64,000 nucleotides of DNA from Vibrio splendidus (GTDB lineage Bacteria > Pseudomonadota > Gammaproteobacteria > Enterobacterales > Vibrionaceae): contig NZ_LNRF01000005.1 of NCBI RefSeq assembly GCF_001557875.1, forward strand, positions 1 to 64,000, read 5' to 3'. The position numbers were made by a program, and so were the translations under genes. The notes below the pieces were generated by a model. The model searched no databases. It was not told where the DNA came from and worked only from the letters and a program-made list of their open reading frames with translations. Shown one piece after another: positions 36,708-45,272 of this stretch. The stretch's first letter is position 1. The number at the start of each line of letters is the position of its first letter.

Positions 36708-36803
36708 ATGAAGTTTATTTGGTTGAAAGTCGTTCTTACCGTACTAGTATTTGCTGCACTGTTTGGCATCGTTTACTACAAAGTCGCCAGTGGTATGTCT
36801 TAA
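36708..36803 (+). CDS. 31-residue single-pass membrane peptide
   Basis: Short reading frame of 31 residues: a Lys/Trp N-terminus (MKFIWLKV), a hydrophobic helix (about 6-23), then a YYKV-containing tail ending at TAA 36801-36803. The ribosome binding site AAAAGGA lies 7 nt before the ATG and is as good as any in the window. It sits between the ABC1 kinase gene (divergent) and the DCC protein gene (convergent) and does not overlap either. I know no family; many such small membrane proteins modulate larger partners. Confidence 0.6.
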   Translation: MKFIWLKVVLTVLVFAALFGIVYYKVASGMS

Positions 36804-36810
36804 CTCAATA

Positions 36811-37197
36811 CTATTTCGTACAGCTGTTTCCGTTGCAACGTGATTTTCCGGTTAGCCAGAATGAGATTTTATATCGATTCTTGGCGAACCTCAGGTAGCA
36901 CCAGTCTGCAAATGGCTTAAATATGGCCCAACGTAATGGCGCATAAAGCCAACCTTTTCCTACTAGGTTCCATGCTTGGTAGGTCACATCTAACCCAAGT
37001 AGTAGCTTTCCGTTCTCATCAAGAGCATGCAGCACTGTGTTGGCCGCATCCGCATCAATCTGAGGATAGTTTGCAAACGCTTCGCTGTAGATATCGATAG
37101 TCTGGATCTTCCCCTCAGTGTCGTACTTGGCGAGCGCAGCCATCTCTTTCGCACATAATGGACAAGTGCCATCATAAAATATCTTCAGTTGTGTCAT
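36811..37197 (-). CDS. DCC-family thiol-disulfide oxidoreductase-like protein (DUF393)
   Basis: Protein of 128 residues with a thioredoxin-like start KIFYDGTCPLCAKEM, which carries the DxxCxxC motif of the DCC (DUF393) family. A later segment, LLGLDVTYQAWNLVGKGWLYAPLRW, is also conserved in the family. The CNGNSC tail adds two more cysteines near the C-terminus. It is predicted to be a cytosolic redox protein of unknown partner. No strong ribosome binding site is visible. Its 3' end lies 7 nt from the end of the small peptide gene. Confidence 0.85.
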   Translation of the reverse strand: MTQLKIFYDGTCPLCAKEMAALAKYDTEGKIQTIDIYSEAFANYPQIDADAANTVLHALDENGKLLLGLDVTYQAWNLVGKGWLYAPLRWAIFKPFADWCYLRFAKNRYKISFWLTGKSRCNGNSCTK

Positions 37198-37596
37198 TGT
37201 TTGTTCGCCTGTGGCTTGCTTAAAAGAACCTTCAGTTGACCGTTAAGTCGGCACCCTTAAGTTCAATCGCGTATTATTTTAGAATGTTAAAATGGCTACG
37301 CTATTGTACCTTTTAAAGATCACTCTCCTCGAATCAAAGCTCTAAAGATGTCTTACTTTGACACTTTGTTCACCCTTTCAAGTCCTTGATTATGTGGTCA
37401 AATCCCTTGTTTATGGACAAATGATAACAAAACGTCCAATAGAGGTGTGCCTTAAATATATAAACATCAACCAAATCAGATAGTTGATGTTGGCTTGGAA
37501 TATGCTCTATCGAACCTACGAATTGCTAAAGGATTTCTCCAATTTGGGCGGGCAGAACATCCTGAAAGCATAAGTACGGAAAAATGGAGAGAGAAC
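37198..37596. other. Intergenic region with a perfect inverted repeat
   Basis: 399 AT-rich bases upstream of the secreted-protein gene at 37597. It holds a 9-bp perfect inverted repeat, AACATCAAC (37463-37471) and GTTGATGTT (37483-37491), with an 11-nt gap. It could be an operator or a leader hairpin. No clear promoter pair was identified. Confidence 0.5.
37463..37491. repeat. Perfect 9-bp inverted repeat upstream of secreted protein
   Basis: AACATCAAC and GTTGATGTT separated by 11 nt. It lies 106 nt before the ATG of the secreted protein and close to the neighbouring activator gene, so a regulator binding site is possible. There is no T run, so it is not a terminator. Confidence 0.5.
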
Positions 37597-39387
37597 ATGA
37601 AGGTTATAAATTATTTACTCAGTGTGCTTTTGTTGTTTAGTAGCCCTCAGTTGGTGTGGGCTACGGTTGATGTTATGGAACTTGATGGTAATGCGACCAG
37701 TGATAATAGCGGTATTGATTGGGACGATGTAAATGATCCCAACAGCATGGTTGGGATTGCAGAATTTTTCGAAAAAGACCGTAACGGTATCGATCAAATT
37801 TTTTGGAAGGGGGGATCAAAAGACGATTCAGATATTACGGATTGGGCGTTCCGTACTGCGTCACCACAACCAAAAGATGACTTTACCAATGCGTATGCTG
37901 CTGCCTTTGAAAGCGAAGGTGATTTGCTGATTTATTTTGGTGCCGACCGATATGCCAACAATGGTGATATGTACATTGGTTTCTGGTTCTTACAAGACCA
38001 AGTAGGATTACCAGATGGACAAACTAAGGGCGACTTTGTTGGGCAGCATGTCAATGGAGACATTCTTGTCTTGATTTCATTTCCTCAGGCGAGTGGCGGT
38101 AATCCCTATATAGAAGTGTTTCAGTGGGATTTAAATAATGGCGATGTCACCGACAATATGACGAGAATTTTCCAAACAGACGGTGACCCTAAATCGAATG
38201 ATTTCGTGGGTGCAAGATGTGGCAGTGGCGCTGTTGGTGTCGATAAGATATGTGCGATTTCAAATGATGATTCTATCGGGGCAATACCGCTACCGAACGT
38301 GCAAGGTTGGGACTACCTAGCTAAAACTGGTGAAACAACGTCAATTCCGACAGAGAGCTTTGTGGAAGGTCGATTAAACTTGTCAGCTCTGTTGAATGAT
38401 GAGTTTGGTATTGAGGATATTCCTTGTTTCAGTAGCTTCTTAGTCGAGTCACGAGCTTCACGTTCGATTGATGCATCTTTGGCTGACTTCGTTGTCGGTT
38501 CATTCAGTTTATGTAGCATCAGTATAGCGGCGACTTGTAACACAACCAGCTTTACGGTTGATGGCATGTTTAACATCGATTACACCGTGACGGTCACCAA
38601 CTCCGGTCCTGGTTCGTTAGGCACCAATGGTGATTACCAAGTGGCCTTTTTATCTCAGTCACCAATATTAGGTGCGCTTCCTGTCGTGGGTAACGGTGAT
38701 GAAGTGTGGAGTGTCGGTGAGTCATTCTCATTCATGGGTAATTACTTGTCTGTGAATAATGGTGCCGTTGGTGTGATCGATGGTTCAGTAGACCTTGATG
38801 GGCTTATCGTGAATGCTCAAGCTCCTGTAGCTTACAATTGTCCGCCAATAGACTTGAGTCCGATGGTTGAGATTTCTAAGGTATGTAATAGCTTCTTAGA
38901 GGTTGATAGTGGTCAAGTTGTGCTTAAGAAAACCTATGATGTTGAAATATGTAATACTGGTGATATCCCATTGGCCATTGAATCGCTGGTGGATTCTAAG
39001 GATGACTCTTTGAGCCGTTCTGACTTACCTACCGAAGTCGTCAACAGCAGTTATTACCTCGACTTCGCTTTACCTTGTGATGATCTTGAGGATGTGACCA
39101 CGTGTGGTGCTGGTAATATATGTAGCGTATTAAGTGCCGAACCTGAGTTGTTTGCTTGTAAAACGGGTGAAGGAGAGTGGATACCGAACTTTGGTGATGC
39201 GATTGGTCAAGTGTGTACACAAGTAAGCAAAACTTATGCGCCAAATGTGTTACCAACTGGAGTAGACGGAATGCTATCGAATCAAGTGACAGCAACGTTT
39301 GACTCGCTGTTCTTGCAAGAAGCATTTATGGAAACATCGAACATTGCAACCTGTGATGTTTGTCCATTTACTGTTCCTGAGCCATAA
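37597..39387 (+). CDS. Cysteine-rich secreted protein with DUF11-like repeats
   Basis: Secreted protein of 596 residues. The ATG at 37597 follows GGAGAGAGA and opens a signal peptide (MKVINYLLS..., cleavage near VWA). The N-terminal part (about 25-270) is an acidic, Asp/Asn-rich globular region. The rest has beta-sandwich stretches like DUF11 repeats (FNIDYTVTVTNSGPGSLG; KKTYDVEICNTGDIPL) and about 15 cysteines, many in CxxC or paired contexts. It ends CDVCPFTVPEP. The function is unknown; such proteins are often surface or matrix-associated. It has its own terminator and faces an NtrC-type activator gene. Confidence 0.75.
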   Translation: MKVINYLLSVLLLFSSPQLVWATVDVMELDGNATSDNSGIDWDDVNDPNSMVGIAEFFEKDRNGIDQIFWKGGSKDDSDITDWAFRTASPQPKDDFTNAYAAAFESEGDLLIYFGADRYANNGDMYIGFWFLQDQVGLPDGQTKGDFVGQHVNGDILVLISFPQASGGNPYIEVFQWDLNNGDVTDNMTRIFQTDGDPKSNDFVGARCGSGAVGVDKICAISNDDSIGAIPLPNVQGWDYLAKTGETTSIPTESFVEGRLNLSALLNDEFGIEDIPCFSSFLVESRASRSIDASLADFVVGSFSLCSISIAATCNTTSFTVDGMFNIDYTVTVTNSGPGSLGTNGDYQVAFLSQSPILGALPVVGNGDEVWSVGESFSFMGNYLSVNNGAVGVIDGSVDLDGLIVNAQAPVAYNCPPIDLSPMVEISKVCNSFLEVDSGQVVLKKTYDVEICNTGDIPLAIESLVDSKDDSLSRSDLPTEVVNSSYYLDFALPCDDLEDVTTCGAGNICSVLSAEPELFACKTGEGEWIPNFGDAIGQVCTQVSKTYAPNVLPTGVDGMLSNQVTATFDSLFLQEAFMETSNIATCDVCPFTVPEP

Positions 39388-39420
39388 GTACTTTCATTAA
39401 CTGAGTACAACTAAACTCTA

Positions 39421-39451
39421 AAGCAGCCTAGTTCGTTAGGCTGCTTTTTTT
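39421..39451 (+). terminator. Terminator of the secreted-protein gene
   Basis: AAGCAGCCTA (39421-39430) pairs with TAGGCTGCTT (39437-39446), followed by a T run to 39451. It also lies at the 3' end of the convergent activator gene. Confidence 0.9.
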
Positions 39452-39478
39452 AGTTAGGTAATTAATTAACTAGGCGAC

Positions 39479-40822
39479 TTAAATTACTATCTGATGTTTT
39501 TTGATCAGCTTGTACAAGGTTGTCCGAGAAATAGACAACGCTTTAGCAGATTGGGAAATATTGTAGTGGTGTTGCTGAATCACTCGACGAACATTTTTTG
39601 AAGAAAGTCCAGTGTCACTCTCAGTGGCGAGCGATGCACCTTTCAATTGAATCCTCATATGATGAGTAGAAAGGGCGCTTGAGTTAGAAAGAACAATCGC
39701 TCTTTTTATGCAGTTGAATAATTCCCTGACATTGCCCGGCCAGTGGTACTGTTTCATTTGCTCAAGGGTGTCACTAGGCAGTTTGATTTTGGATGCGTAA
39801 TTGTGTTTTAGTTCAAATCGAATCAAATCTTCAATGTCTTCTTTATGATCATTGAGTGGCACTAGATCCAATGGAAGTACATTGATCCGATGAAAGAGAT
39901 CCTTTCGAAATTTACCCGCCGCGACGGCTTGTTCTATGTTGACGTTGGTGGCGAAAATTACACGGCAATCTACAGTTAGTTGGTTGTTACTGCCTAATCG
40001 CTCTATCAAGTTATTTTCTAGAAAGTGGAGCAGGTAAGTTTGCAGCGACAGTTCCAGGTCGCCGATCTCATCGAGAAATAGTGTGCCACCATTCGCTCTT
40101 TCTACATGTCCGACGTAGCGCTTGTTTGCTCCCGTGAACGAGCCCTTTTCAAAGCCAAACAACTCGGAGTGAACCAGTGACTGTGGTATTGCGCCACAAT
40201 TTACAGCGATAAACGGTTTCTGACAGCGGGCTGAGGCCTCATGTATTAAACGTGCACAGAGGCTTTTTCCTGTACCTGTTTCCCCTTGAATCAGTACTGG
40301 GAAATCGTTGTTAGCGATCTTAGTTATTTTCTTTTTAAGTTGTTGGATGGTGCTGGATTTCCCCACCAATTGATATTCATGGCATGAAGCAGGCTTAGGT
40401 TTGTTCTGTTTGGTGTCTACCATGCCATACGCATGCCCTAAATTTCGACAAAGCCACTCTGTATCAATTGGTAGGTGGTAATAATCCCAATAGGTTTGCT
40501 TAATGAGCGATAAGTTGCGGCTTGGTGGTTGTTTGAAGATAGCGATTGCTTTTAAACTTGGAAAGCGTGCCTTCAACGTTGATATTTGCTCACATTGCTT
40601 GTCGACCGAGGATGATGTTAGACAGGAAACGACAATTGGTGCGCAGCAGTGGCTGTGGGAATTGAGCCAGTGAATGGCTTGTTCGGTCGTTTCTGCAATT
40701 TGAGCTTTCCAGTTATGGAGGCGCAGTTCCTCCGCCCACTGATTATGGTGCAGGCATGTTGAGTTACATAGCAGAACCACAGAACGAATTTTAGGTTCAG
40801 GTGATACTCTCGCTGATGGCAT
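39479..40822 (-). CDS. NtrC/VpsR-type AAA+ transcriptional activator
   Basis: Bacterial enhancer-binding protein of 447 residues. The N-terminal domain (about 1-140) resembles a receiver but has no clear phosphoacceptor pattern. The AAA+ domain has Walker A GETGTGKS, the sigma-54 contact loop ELFGFEKGSFTGA, Walker B GGTLFLDEIGD and the arginine-containing FRKDLFHRINVLP and WPGNVRELFN. A Fis-type HTH ends the protein (NISQSAKALSISRTTLYKLIKK). Layout and length recall V. cholerae VpsR, but the sigma-54 loop (GSFTGA) is intact here. I take ATG 40822 rather than GTG 40831. It may control polysaccharide genes or its neighbour. Confidence 0.88.
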   Translation of the reverse strand: MPSARVSPEPKIRSVVLLCNSTCLHHNQWAEELRLHNWKAQIAETTEQAIHWLNSHSHCCAPIVVSCLTSSSVDKQCEQISTLKARFPSLKAIAIFKQPPSRNLSLIKQTYWDYYHLPIDTEWLCRNLGHAYGMVDTKQNKPKPASCHEYQLVGKSSTIQQLKKKITKIANNDFPVLIQGETGTGKSLCARLIHEASARCQKPFIAVNCGAIPQSLVHSELFGFEKGSFTGANKRYVGHVERANGGTLFLDEIGDLELSLQTYLLHFLENNLIERLGSNNQLTVDCRVIFATNVNIEQAVAAGKFRKDLFHRINVLPLDLVPLNDHKEDIEDLIRFELKHNYASKIKLPSDTLEQMKQYHWPGNVRELFNCIKRAIVLSNSSALSTHHMRIQLKGASLATESDTGLSSKNVRRVIQQHHYNISQSAKALSISRTTLYKLIKKHQIVI

Positions 40823-41106
40823 TGTGCTCACTCTTCATGTTTCGACTCCATGATGAAACCTACAGTAAGCCCCCTAAATATCCCATAAGCTTAGAAGAGT
40901 TTAATTAATTCGACTACACAAATTTGACGAATTTGAACTAACAAATGGCGTTGTCTTAAGCAGGAAGGCCAATCAGGTGCTTTACTTACTGATATTTGTG
41001 CTTATTAATTAAAGGTATTCACGAATATCGTGTCTTTACTGTTTTATTTATTGATGATCACACAGTAAACTCCGCGCTAATCACTAACGATAAAGAGCTG
41101 ATATTG

Positions 41107-41664
41107 ATGATAATTAACGTAGCAAAAAAGTTCATTTTAGCAGCGTCTGCGCTGGTGCTAGGTGGTTGTGTGAGCTACAGCGTTACTGAACAAGAAATGA
41201 CGAACTACCTGCAAGATTCGGTGATGTTAGAACAAGAAGTCGGTGTGCAAAACGTTATGTATGCGCAAGTGGCGGTTGATGACTTAGCGGTGCAAATTGG
41301 TCGAGCTGATGCCGAGCGAGTGTCTGTTCTGGCGAATACCAATGCAAAGGTTCAAGTGTTTAACATGCCAAACATGGGGCTAGATCTGGATATCGAATTC
41401 AGCGCGATTCCCGAATACGACAAAGAGAGTGGTGAGGTCTACTTAAAGTCTCTGCGTCTTGAGCGCTTTGAGGAGAAGGGAAAGCAGCTTTCTCCTGAAA
41501 TAGAGAAGTTACTTAAGCCTGCCGTTTCTATGATTGGCTTTGCTTTGTCTCAGTCACCGGTTTACAAATTGGACAGCAATAAGGTTCAAGAGTCATTGAT
41601 CAAGTCATCGGAACCTAATTTAGTGATTAAAGACAACAAGCTGGTCATCGAGTTATTTGATTAA
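41107..41664 (+). CDS. DUF1439 lipoprotein (YceB-like)
   Basis: Lipoprotein of 185 residues. The type II signal peptide ends in LGGC (Cys21). The mature protein matches DUF1439 (YSVTEQEMTNYLQ, DLDIEFSAIPEYDKESGEVYLKSLRL), a family of periplasmic-facing lipoproteins with a lipid-binding-like fold and unknown role. The ATG at 41107 opens the signal peptide; the frame extends further upstream without a signal. It is a single-gene unit. Confidence 0.82.
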   Translation: MIINVAKKFILAASALVLGGCVSYSVTEQEMTNYLQDSVMLEQEVGVQNVMYAQVAVDDLAVQIGRADAERVSVLANTNAKVQVFNMPNMGLDLDIEFSAIPEYDKESGEVYLKSLRLERFEEKGKQLSPEIEKLLKPAVSMIGFALSQSPVYKLDSNKVQESLIKSSEPNLVIKDNKLVIELFD

Positions 41665-41699
41665 CCCTTCCCGTTTAGCTTGGACTCAGATTTAAAACA

Positions 41700-41730
41700 C
41701 AATGGCTGCCGATTTGGTGGCCATTTTTGT
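41700..41730 (+). terminator. Probable terminator after DUF1439 gene
   Basis: AATGGC (41701-41706) pairs with GGCCATT (41719-41725), then TTTTG. The stem is short but the T run is good. Confidence 0.6.
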
Positions 41731-41890
41731 TTGTGTTGAACAAGCAATACTTCTGTTTTTAGGCTGTCTATTAAGCTTGTTTTCTCTGGCTCATTTATTG
41801 AATTCGCCGCGTATCTCACCTTTACTTTACTCTTGTGAGCAAGTCATCGCTTCAGTCATCAAATCATAAAAAAGAAAAGGTGAGCGAACT

Positions 41891-43453
41891 ATGAAGAATC
41901 CAGTAATAGCGGATAACAAACCCGTTAAGGTCGAGCTAACCGAAGGCGAGGAGTATTACTTCTGTACCTGTGGCAAATCGAAAAACCAACCGTTTTGTGA
42001 TGGTTCTCATGCAGGAACGGGCTTCAAACCAAAGAGTTTCGTGGCCGAGGAAACCGGCGACGCTTACCTGTGCCGCTGTAAGTATTCGAACAACCTCCCT
42101 TTTTGCGATGGCACTCATAAACAGTTCACTACAGAGCAAGTGGGGCAAGAAGGCCCTGAAGTTCACATTCAAGCGACAGCCCCTGATTTATCTCCTGAGG
42201 CAAGCGCAACCAAAGAAGAGCCTACCGTGGAGTTTATTTACCAACTGGCGCGTGATGGTTTGTCCAAAGTGGGACATCATGGGCCTATGACCTCTATGGG
42301 CGTGCCTAGGCACCTCTTACCTCACTGGGATGATATTCAAGTGATGGTTGCACAAATGGCGACCAAGCCGTTATTGGAAAATGTGCCCGTCGGTACTGAA
42401 CTGATTATTGGGCCTAAAGCGAAGAAGCCACTTAAATTGGACATCTCTTTGTTTGTGTCGGACATGAGTTTTGGCTCACTCTCTGAAGAAGCGAAAATCT
42501 CTTTAGCGACAGGCGCGGAGCTTGCGGGAACCGGAATTTGCTCGGGTGAGGGCGGAATGTTGCCCGAAGAGCAAGCGGCGAACTCACGTTACTTTTACGA
42601 ACTAGCCAGTGCACAATTTGGTTACGATGAATCCAAGCTTAAAAACGTCCAAGCCTTCCATTTTAAAGGTGGGCAGGGGGCGAAAACCGGAACGGGCGGG
42701 CACTTACCGGGCGCGAAGAACATAGGTAAGATCGCAGAGGTACGTGGCATTGAAGCGGGTACCGCCGCGATTTCTCCGCCCACCTTTGTTGATCTAAAAA
42801 CCGTCGAGGATTTCAAAAAGTTCGCCGATCGTGTTCGAGAAGTGACAGGCGGGATCCCAATTGGCTTCAAGTTGAGTGCCAATCATATTGAAGAGGATAT
42901 TCAGTTTGCGCTTGATGCCAGTGCCGATTACATCATTTTGGATGGTCGAGGCGGTGGTACTGGGGCGGCGCCAGAAATGTTCCGTGACCATATTAGTGTG
43001 CCGACCATTCCAGCGCTTGCTCGTGCCAGAGCCTATCTAGACAAGCAAGGCGTAAGTGACAGAGTCACCTTAATCATTACTGGTGGGCTTCGTGTTCCGA
43101 TGGACTTCGTAAAAGCGATGGCGCTTGGCGCTGATGGAGTCGCCATCTCAAACAGTGCCATGCAGTCGATAGGTTGTGTTGCCGCCCGAATGTGTAACAC
43201 CAATAATTGCCCAGCGGGTATTGCGACTCAAAAAGCCGATTTACGCCAACGGTTAAATGTTGAGAAGGCATCGAATCAATTGAAGAACTTTTTCGAAGCT
43301 TCGACTGAATTGATGCAAGTGATGGCGAGAGCTTGTGGTCATGATCATTTGAATCAGTTTAACCCTCACGATCTAGCAACATGGAATCGCGAAATGGCCG
43401 AGCTATCTGGAGTCGCTTACTCTGGTGTCAGTCCATTAAACCAACTGAAGTAA
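41891..43453 (+). CDS. Twin-CDGSH / FMN glutamate synthase-like fusion protein
   Basis: Protein of 520 residues in two parts. The first 80 residues carry two CDGSH iron-sulfur motifs, CTCGKSKNQPFCDGSH and CRCKYSNNLPFCDGTH, each with the C-x-C-x10-C-x3-H ligand pattern for a [2Fe-2S] cluster. From about residue 110 it is an FMN-binding TIM barrel of the glutamate synthase family (LFVSDMSFGSLSEEAKISLATGAELAGT, GQGAKTGTGGHLPG, LDGRGGGTGAAPE, MCNTNNCPAGIATQ). No glutaminase domain is present. It is likely an oxidoreductase, perhaps redox-sensing, with unknown substrate. AAGGTGAG precedes the ATG. Confidence 0.9.
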   Translation: MKNPVIADNKPVKVELTEGEEYYFCTCGKSKNQPFCDGSHAGTGFKPKSFVAEETGDAYLCRCKYSNNLPFCDGTHKQFTTEQVGQEGPEVHIQATAPDLSPEASATKEEPTVEFIYQLARDGLSKVGHHGPMTSMGVPRHLLPHWDDIQVMVAQMATKPLLENVPVGTELIIGPKAKKPLKLDISLFVSDMSFGSLSEEAKISLATGAELAGTGICSGEGGMLPEEQAANSRYFYELASAQFGYDESKLKNVQAFHFKGGQGAKTGTGGHLPGAKNIGKIAEVRGIEAGTAAISPPTFVDLKTVEDFKKFADRVREVTGGIPIGFKLSANHIEEDIQFALDASADYIILDGRGGGTGAAPEMFRDHISVPTIPALARARAYLDKQGVSDRVTLIITGGLRVPMDFVKAMALGADGVAISNSAMQSIGCVAARMCNTNNCPAGIATQKADLRQRLNVEKASNQLKNFFEASTELMQVMARACGHDHLNQFNPHDLATWNREMAELSGVAYSGVSPLNQLK

Positions 43454-43467
43454 ATAGTATTTCGATA

Positions 43468-43505
43468 AAGCACACTCACTGTATTTTGGGTGTGCTTATT
43501 TTTGC
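43468..43505 (+). terminator. Terminator of the CDGSH fusion gene
   Basis: AAGCACAC (43468-43475) pairs with GTGTGCTT (43490-43497), followed by ATTTTTG. It lies 15 nt after the stop. Confidence 0.75.
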
Positions 43506-43593
43506 CAGTGCAATGCCAATCTATGTTTAACCTTTCGTAATTAACTGCTTTATAAGTATTTTTAAATTACTTCCTATTTTTTAAAAATATCGC

Positions 43594-43624
43594 TTTACCT
43601 CAAGTTAACTTGAGGTTTTATCAT
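43594..43624 (+). promoter_or_regulatory. SoxR-activated promoter (soxbox)
   Basis: The perfect palindrome CCTCAAGTTAACTTGAGG (43598-43615) is identical to the SoxR site of the E. coli soxS promoter. It lies between -35 TTTACC (43594-43599) and -10 TATCAT (43619-43624). The spacer is 19 bp, the overlong spacing that MerR-family activators such as SoxR correct by twisting DNA. Transcription should start near 43631, giving a leader of about 75 nt to the reductase gene at 43706. soxR itself lies at 46385. Confidence 0.92.
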
Positions 43625-43705
43625 CATCCCCAATCTAAATACACAGACAATCGCCTCTGAAACCATGAATGTGGAAAGGTGATACAAATGAATTAGGAAC
43701 CAACA

Positions 43706-44227
43706 ATGAAAGTATTAGCAATTGGCGCGACCAACAGTAAAGCATCGATTAACCAACAATTAGCAGCGTACACCGCAAGCTTAGTTGAGGGCGCGCAAGT
43801 AGAGGTTCTCGATCTTAATGATTTCGAGATGCCTATTTACAGTGAAGACAGAGAAAAAGAGTCCGGCGTTCATCAACATGCGCAGCGTTTTTTTAGCAAG
43901 ATTGGTGAAGCTGATGCTGTGGTCATCTCTTTTGCTGAGTACAACGGTTCATACACCGCAGCCTTTAAGAATGTGTTTGATTGGACATCACGAATCGACA
44001 TGAAAGTGTATCAAGGCAAACCTGTGGTTATGCTCTCCACATCACCAGGCCCTGGTGGCGCAAGTTCTGTGTTGTCGTCTGCGGTACAGTCTGCACCTTA
44101 CTTTGATGCAGATGTGAAAGGTTCGATGTCGGTGCCAAGTTTCTACGACAACTTTAATGTAGAAACGGGTGAGATCATCAATGCCGAAATGGCCGAGAAC
44201 TTGAAATCGATCATGAGTCAGATCTAA
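43706..44227 (+). CDS. NADPH-dependent FMN reductase, predicted SoxR target
   Basis: Flavodoxin-fold reductase of 173 residues (FMN_red family). It starts KVLAIGATNSKASINQQLA, with the phosphate-binding loop for FMN, and has VISFAEYNGSYTAAFKNVFDW (about 72-92), the typical FMN contact, and MLSTSPGPGGASSVL. It reduces FMN or quinones with NAD(P)H. The ribosome binding site TTAGGAA is correct. The SoxR promoter upstream predicts induction by redox-cycling compounds, which fits a quinone- or flavin-reducing defence role. Confidence 0.9.
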   Translation: MKVLAIGATNSKASINQQLAAYTASLVEGAQVEVLDLNDFEMPIYSEDREKESGVHQHAQRFFSKIGEADAVVISFAEYNGSYTAAFKNVFDWTSRIDMKVYQGKPVVMLSTSPGPGGASSVLSSAVQSAPYFDADVKGSMSVPSFYDNFNVETGEIINAEMAENLKSIMSQI

Positions 44228-44289
44228 CTGCTTCAGTGAGTGAGATAATTACTACATTGGTGCGCAGATAAATAGATAAATAGATACAT

Positions 44290-44320
44290 AAATGGCCATC
44301 AAGCGAAGGCCATTTAATTG
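44290..44320. terminator. Hairpin between convergent genes
   Basis: AAATGGCC (44290-44297) pairs with GGCCATTT (44308-44315) in a loop of 10 nt. The T run on the plus strand is interrupted (TTAATTGTG), so it is a weaker terminator for the reductase and for the convergent hydratase gene. Confidence 0.5.
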
Positions 44321-44329
44321 TGTTATTGC

Positions 44330-45142
44330 CTATTGTGATAGTTCTGCAGCGGTGTCAACGAAGATGCCTTGAATATCTTTCGCTTCACGCTCGGTTTGAC
44401 CGCCGTGTTTTAGAAACGCACCGATAATTGCTGCGGTTTTTTGCTCTTTTGCACGCTCTAAGAAGTAACGCAGTTCTAGCTCGGCACCCGCTTGCTCATC
44501 TTTGATTGAAGCAGCGATGATCTCTTTGTACATCACGATATCACGTACTTCTAATTGGCTGATTACACCGAGTGTCGCGGCTAAGAAACCCTCTAGCTCT
44601 GCCTTCGGTACGAACTGCGTAATGATGTTACGGTCTTCTGCTTGTTGAGCAGTAAAGTCGTTGCCGAGCAGCAAAGCTTGTAGCGCTTTGTTTTTGCCCA
44701 TGCGTCTCGCAAATTGCACCGCGCCTTGACCACCTGTTGGGATGTTCACATGAATTTCTGGTTGTGCGAACGCTGAGTTTTCAGTGCCATAAGCAAGGTC
44801 ACACGCCATCACAAATTCATTGCCGCCCCCACGAGCTACGCCATCAACCACCGCAACAGAGACTTGCTTCATTGATTTGATGTTTTCAATCATATGGTTG
44901 AATTCAATCGAACCGGCTTGTCCACCTTGCGTACCGTTGATCACATTGAGATCTAGATGAGCCAGAAAGAAGCTCTCATGTAATGATTTAAATACCACAA
45001 CCTTAGTATCACGATCATCTTGCAATGAAATCACAAAAGCATTGATCTCGTTGATCAAGTCGAAAGTCAGCACGTTCACTGGTGGATTGTTGATCGATAC
45101 GGTTGCAATGCCATTTTGGTTAGTCACAGATAGTAGTGTCAT
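44330..45142 (-). CDS. Enoyl-CoA hydratase/isomerase family protein
   Basis: Crotonase-fold enzyme of 270 residues. The oxyanion-hole segment is VDGVARGGGNEFVMACDLAYG, and the second catalytic position has E in FAQPEIHVNIPTGGQG, so both glutamates of hydratases are plausible. The first oxyanion strand reads ESFFLAHLDLN, slightly unusual. The acyl-CoA substrate is unknown. GAGGAAC precedes the ATG. It is divergent from the LysR gene at 45273, its likely regulator. Confidence 0.88.
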   Translation of the reverse strand: MTLLSVTNQNGIATVSINNPPVNVLTFDLINEINAFVISLQDDRDTKVVVFKSLHESFFLAHLDLNVINGTQGGQAGSIEFNHMIENIKSMKQVSVAVVDGVARGGGNEFVMACDLAYGTENSAFAQPEIHVNIPTGGQGAVQFARRMGKNKALQALLLGNDFTAQQAEDRNIITQFVPKAELEGFLAATLGVISQLEVRDIVMYKEIIAASIKDEQAGAELELRYFLERAKEQKTAAIIGAFLKHGGQTEREAKDIQGIFVDTAAELSQ

Positions 45143-45272
45143 GGGGTGTTCCTCTATTAGGTCGGGACTGAATGTTGTCTCCGTTATGTGCAGCTACTAT
45201 AGATTTGTAATAAGATGAGAAAAATAGTCATATTGGCACTTTATTGGTGCTCTAAATGCAACAAAGGGCGTT

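Noticed and set aside
43598..43615. Ordinary inverted repeat as mRNA hairpin
   Set aside because: The sequence equals the known SoxR operator and has the 19-bp promoter spacing, so an operator is the better reading.
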